Source of the DNA: Bacteroidales bacterium
Lineage (GTDB): Bacteria > Bacteroidota > Bacteroidia > Bacteroidales > VadinHA17
Direction of reading: 5' to 3'
Length of the DNA: 20,906 nt
NCBI GenBank assembly: GCA_012514255.1
Contig: JAAZAP010000149.1
Span: forward strand, 1-20,906
Shown: piece by piece, positions 18,649 through 20,906 of the stretch
Layout: each line of letters begins with the position of its first letter
Position numbering within the stretch: the stretch's first letter is position 1
Made by a program: the position numbers and the translations under genes
The notes under the pieces: generated by a model
What the model was told of the DNA's origin: nothing
Database searches by the model: none
What the model saw: the letters and a program-made list of their open reading frames with translations, nothing else

Positions 18649-18663
18649 GTGAACTATTTTGAC

Positions 18664-18671
18664 TAGATTTG
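18664..18671 (+). promoter_or_regulatory. Bacteroidota -7 box (TAGATTTG) for the MORN gene
   Basis: This is an exact TAnnTTTG match 34 bases before the ATG at 18706 and just after the terminator. A TTTG at 18646-18649 is 14 bases upstream and overlaps the terminator T tract, so the -33 assignment is weak. Confidence 0.4.
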
Positions 18672-18705
18672 TTGGTTGTTGCAATCAAATCATAAAATCA
18701 ATTAC

Positions 18706-19389
18706 ATGAGAACAACATTTCTTCCGGGTCTCGTATTGGCATTTCTGTTCTTTTCTGTTTCCCTGCATGCTCAGCAGGAATGCCGGGTTCTTTTACCAGG
18801 TATTTCAGGAAGTTATACAGGAGAGTGCAAAAAAGGTCTGGCGGAAGGAGAAGGAACTGCCTCCGGCACTGATACATACACGGGAAGCTTCAGGAAAGGA
18901 CTGCCCGATGGTGAAGGTACATATATATGGGCTTCGGGTGCTATATATAAAGGCCACTGGAAGGGTGGATTAAGGGATGGCCGGGGAACCTACAAACTCA
19001 GGTTTAATGACCGCGATTCTGTCCAGGAAGGCTATTGGAAGGAAGACATCTACATTGGAGCCAAACGGGTCGCCCCATATACTGTAGCATCCAGGATAGG
19101 TATAACAAGGACAAGTTTCTTTAAACAGGGTACCTCGGAAAATTTCGTCTCCTTCAAGTTTGCCAGGACTGGAAGTACTTCCTTCAATATTGACGGACTA
19201 ATGCTTCAGGGCAGCTCAGGCAGTGAGAGTGTAACCACGGCATTTACCGGGTTCACAGAACCCTCCTTTCCATTTACGGGAAAGGTGCAATTCCGTGCCC
19301 CGAACCTGCTGAACACCGTAATAAACAATTATGAGCTCCGGTTCACTATCAATGAACCGGGCGGATGGATAGTGACAATCTACTACTGA
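18706..19389 (+). CDS. Secreted MORN-repeat protein with unassigned C-terminal domain
   Basis: The protein has 227 residues. A signal peptide (MRTTFLPGLVLAFLFFSVSLHAQ, about 1-23) is visible from ATG 18706. An upstream in-frame TTG at 18676 would bury it and is rejected. Mature residues 37-118 contain about four MORN-type beta-hairpin repeats: YTGECKKGLAEGEGT, YTGSFRKGLPDGEGTYIW, YKGHWKGGLRDGRGTYKL and a degenerate EGYWKEDIYIG. The remaining region, about 125-227, is beta-rich and I do not recognise it; landmarks are ITRTSFFKQG, SFPFTGKVQFRAP and LRFTINEPGGWIVTIYY. MORN repeats elsewhere bind lipids or proteins or act as structural spacers; the role here is unknown. It has its own -7 box after the SusCD terminator, so it is probably a separate transcription unit. 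Its TGA stop overlaps no base of the opposing gene but directly abuts its stop codon. Confidence 0.84.
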   Translation: MRTTFLPGLVLAFLFFSVSLHAQQECRVLLPGISGSYTGECKKGLAEGEGTASGTDTYTGSFRKGLPDGEGTYIWASGAIYKGHWKGGLRDGRGTYKLRFNDRDSVQEGYWKEDIYIGAKRVAPYTVASRIGITRTSFFKQGTSENFVSFKFARTGSTSFNIDGLMLQGSSGSESVTTAFTGFTEPSFPFTGKVQFRAPNLLNTVINNYELRFTINEPGGWIVTIYY

Positions 19390-20811
19390 TCATAGTCCCT
19401 TCCCCTTTATTATAGTTCCCAGAGTATAGAAGATGATCTTCATATCCAGGAACAGTGACATGTTCTCCAGGTAAAGCAGGTCATATGAGAGCCTCTCCAG
19501 CATTGTATCCAGGTCAGATGCATATCCCAGTTTTACCTGGCCCCAGCAGGTGATACCGGGTTTAACTGCCAGTACCCTGTTGAACCAGGGTGCTCTCTCA
19601 CGGATCTGTTCAATATAATGACGCCTCTCCGGCCGAGGCCCGACCAGTGACATCTCTCCGCGGAGTACGTTTATAAAGTTGGGGATCTCATCAAAACGGT
19701 GCTTTCTCATGAACCTGCCCAGGGGAGTTATTCGTGAGTCGCCCCTGACCGCCAGTCGGGGGCCATCAGATTCGGCATCTTCCTCCATTGATCTGAACTT
19801 ATAGATCATGAATGGCTTCCCATGACGGCCTATGCGTTCCTGCCTGAAGATGACCGGACCTTTCCCTGACATCCGGATCATTATTGCCAGCACCGCCATC
19901 AGTGGTGACAGCAGAATGAGGGCGACGGCTGACAGGAGATAATCGAGCTGCTGTTTGAGGATACCCTGCCAGCGCGGCATCTCTCTGTAGGAGACCCTGA
20001 GCAGCGGTGTGGCATAAATCGGGCCGGCTTCCACATTACCTGAAATAAATCCACGCATGGAAGGAACAGCCTTGACCACAACATCACGGTAGCAGACCGT
20101 GTCAACTATATTTTCCACCATCCCGTACTCATCCTCTTCCATTGCCAGTATCACCTCATCAATATCATGCTCCTCTATCACTCTGACTATCTCTCCGGCT
20201 GGGCCGAGCCAGCTGACATTGCCTGCCATGGGCTCCCGCCCGTTCTCATTCACTGTCAGGTAGCCCGTGATAAGGTTTCCTGCAGGGATTTTTTCTGTTC
20301 TTATCTCATTGATGAGCCTCAATGCTTTCTGCCCGTTTCCGACGATCAGCGTCCTGAATCCCGCCTCCCTGCGGTGTATCTTTCCCGATACGATTGAGGT
20401 GATTATCAGCCTGGGTATCCAGGTAAGTGTGAATTCAAGCAGGAAGAGCACGCTCAATGATCTGTAATAGGTTGAGTAGCGGCCCACTGCATCATCAAGG
20501 ATGAGAAGGAAGAAAAGCACCACCACCGCCGCGAGGGTAATTATGATCGATTTTCCGAACTCCAGCAGGCGTGAACGGCGCAGCGGGTCAGAATAAAAGC
20601 CTGCCATGGCGAAGACAAAGAGAAAGAAAAGCGGGATAAGCGCAATGCCGAGCCAGAACTTGTTGCCCAGCTCCATCCGGAAAAAATCACCGTACAATTT
20701 TGTCTCAATGAAGTATTTACGGAAGAGGTAGAAGAGACCCCAGGCAACGGATGATCCGGCGAAGTCGGCTAGAATATAGGCAAGTGCTATTCTGCGGGCA
20801 AATTTTTTCAT
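19390..20811 (-). CDS. WcaJ-like polyprenyl glycosylphosphotransferase
   Basis: This inner-membrane enzyme starts exopolysaccharide or O-unit assembly by moving a sugar-1-phosphate from a UDP-sugar to undecaprenyl phosphate. The 473 residues show four N-terminal helices (about 8-30, 52-72, 86-106, 116-140). A Rossmann-like CoA_binding_3 domain follows (TLIVGNGQKALRLI, 154-167). Another membrane segment lies at about 291-312, and the bacterial sugar transferase domain is C-terminal. Signature residues are YKFRSM (337-342), RFDEIPNFINVLRGEMSLVGPRPE (372-395) with the catalytic D374-E375 pair, and KPGITCWGQV (417-426). Length and architecture match the full WcaJ/EpsL class; glucose versus galactose specificity cannot be told. 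Its stop codon is back-to-back with that of the MORN gene. Any linked glycosyltransferase genes would lie beyond the window, upstream of this gene's start. Confidence 0.92.
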   Translation of the reverse strand: MKKFARRIALAYILADFAGSSVAWGLFYLFRKYFIETKLYGDFFRMELGNKFWLGIALIPLFFLFVFAMAGFYSDPLRRSRLLEFGKSIIITLAAVVVLFFLLILDDAVGRYSTYYRSLSVLFLLEFTLTWIPRLIITSIVSGKIHRREAGFRTLIVGNGQKALRLINEIRTEKIPAGNLITGYLTVNENGREPMAGNVSWLGPAGEIVRVIEEHDIDEVILAMEEDEYGMVENIVDTVCYRDVVVKAVPSMRGFISGNVEAGPIYATPLLRVSYREMPRWQGILKQQLDYLLSAVALILLSPLMAVLAIMIRMSGKGPVIFRQERIGRHGKPFMIYKFRSMEEDAESDGPRLAVRGDSRITPLGRFMRKHRFDEIPNFINVLRGEMSLVGPRPERRHYIEQIRERAPWFNRVLAVKPGITCWGQVKLGYASDLDTMLERLSYDLLYLENMSLFLDMKIIFYTLGTIIKGKGL

Positions 20812-20831
20812 TGCGGTACACGGGAGATATG

Positions 20832-20859
20832 CAAAGATATCTGTTATTTTTAGACCAAA
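20832..20859 (-). promoter_or_regulatory. Promoter for the glycosylphosphotransferase gene (TTTG-N16-TATCTTTG)
   Basis: On the minus strand an exact TATCTTTG (plus 20832-20839) lies 20 bases before the ATG at 20811. A TTTG (plus 20856-20859) lies 16 bases upstream of it, slightly short of the usual 19-21. The rest of the last 95 bases of the window shows no gene. Confidence 0.42.
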
Positions 20860-20906
20860 TTAATGATGTGATGATTGAAGAGTCCTTTGAGGCGAAAGGC
20901 AAACGG

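Noticed and set aside
18676..18705. Extended N-terminus of the MORN protein from TTG 18676
   Set aside because: It would place ten polar residues before a clear signal peptide and overlap the predicted transcript start.

Overview
The window reads as chromosomal DNA of a Bacteroidota bacterium, probably order Bacteroidales or a close relative. The evidence is a SusC/SusD pair, a Bacteroidota-type DUF4294 protein, lipoproteins with L-G-S-C lipoboxes, no clear Shine-Dalgarno usage, and exact TAnnTTTG (-7 type) boxes in front of six genes. The sequence looks roughly half G+C. No tRNA, rRNA, insertion sequence, CRISPR array or prophage gene was seen.

Layout. 1-1581 (+): the C-terminal part of a GH3 beta-glycosidase cut by the window edge, then a small DmeF-like CDF metal transporter that lacks the usual cytoplasmic tail. 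1582-1840 is a gene-free spacer with several dyads and a terminator-like hairpin. 1841-5587 (+): an RsmF-like rRNA m5C methyltransferase, formate-tetrahydrofolate ligase (fhs), and a MobA-like molybdenum cofactor guanylyltransferase. MobA directly abuts fhs and has no ATG/GTG/TTG start that would keep its nucleotide-binding motif. 5633-8833 (+): a lipoprotein LacZ-type GH2 beta-galactosidase.

8871-12190 (-): a same-strand series of an exported PHP-type phosphodiesterase, a POT/MFS-type transporter and a DUF3267 membrane zincin. Two adjacent 7-bp-period repeat arrays separate the phosphodiesterase from the transporter. 12297-12908 (+): a DUF4294 protein, divergent from the DUF3267 gene and convergent with elbB (12912-13562, -).

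13563-13873 is a long leader region ahead of a SusC (13874-17092) and SusD-like (17116-18594) outer-membrane uptake pair, closed by a strong intrinsic terminator. A secreted MORN-repeat protein (18706-19389, +) then meets, stop codon to stop codon, a WcaJ-like polyprenyl glycosylphosphotransferase (19390-20811, -), the priming enzyme for surface polysaccharide.

Taken together this is mixed housekeeping, one-carbon and molybdopterin metabolism plus glycan and nutrient acquisition. No complete polysaccharide utilisation locus and no defence system is visible. The points most worth a second look are the missing mobA start, the truncated CDF transporter, the heptamer arrays, the phosphodiesterase-transporter-zincin group, and the MORN protein's unassigned C-terminal domain.
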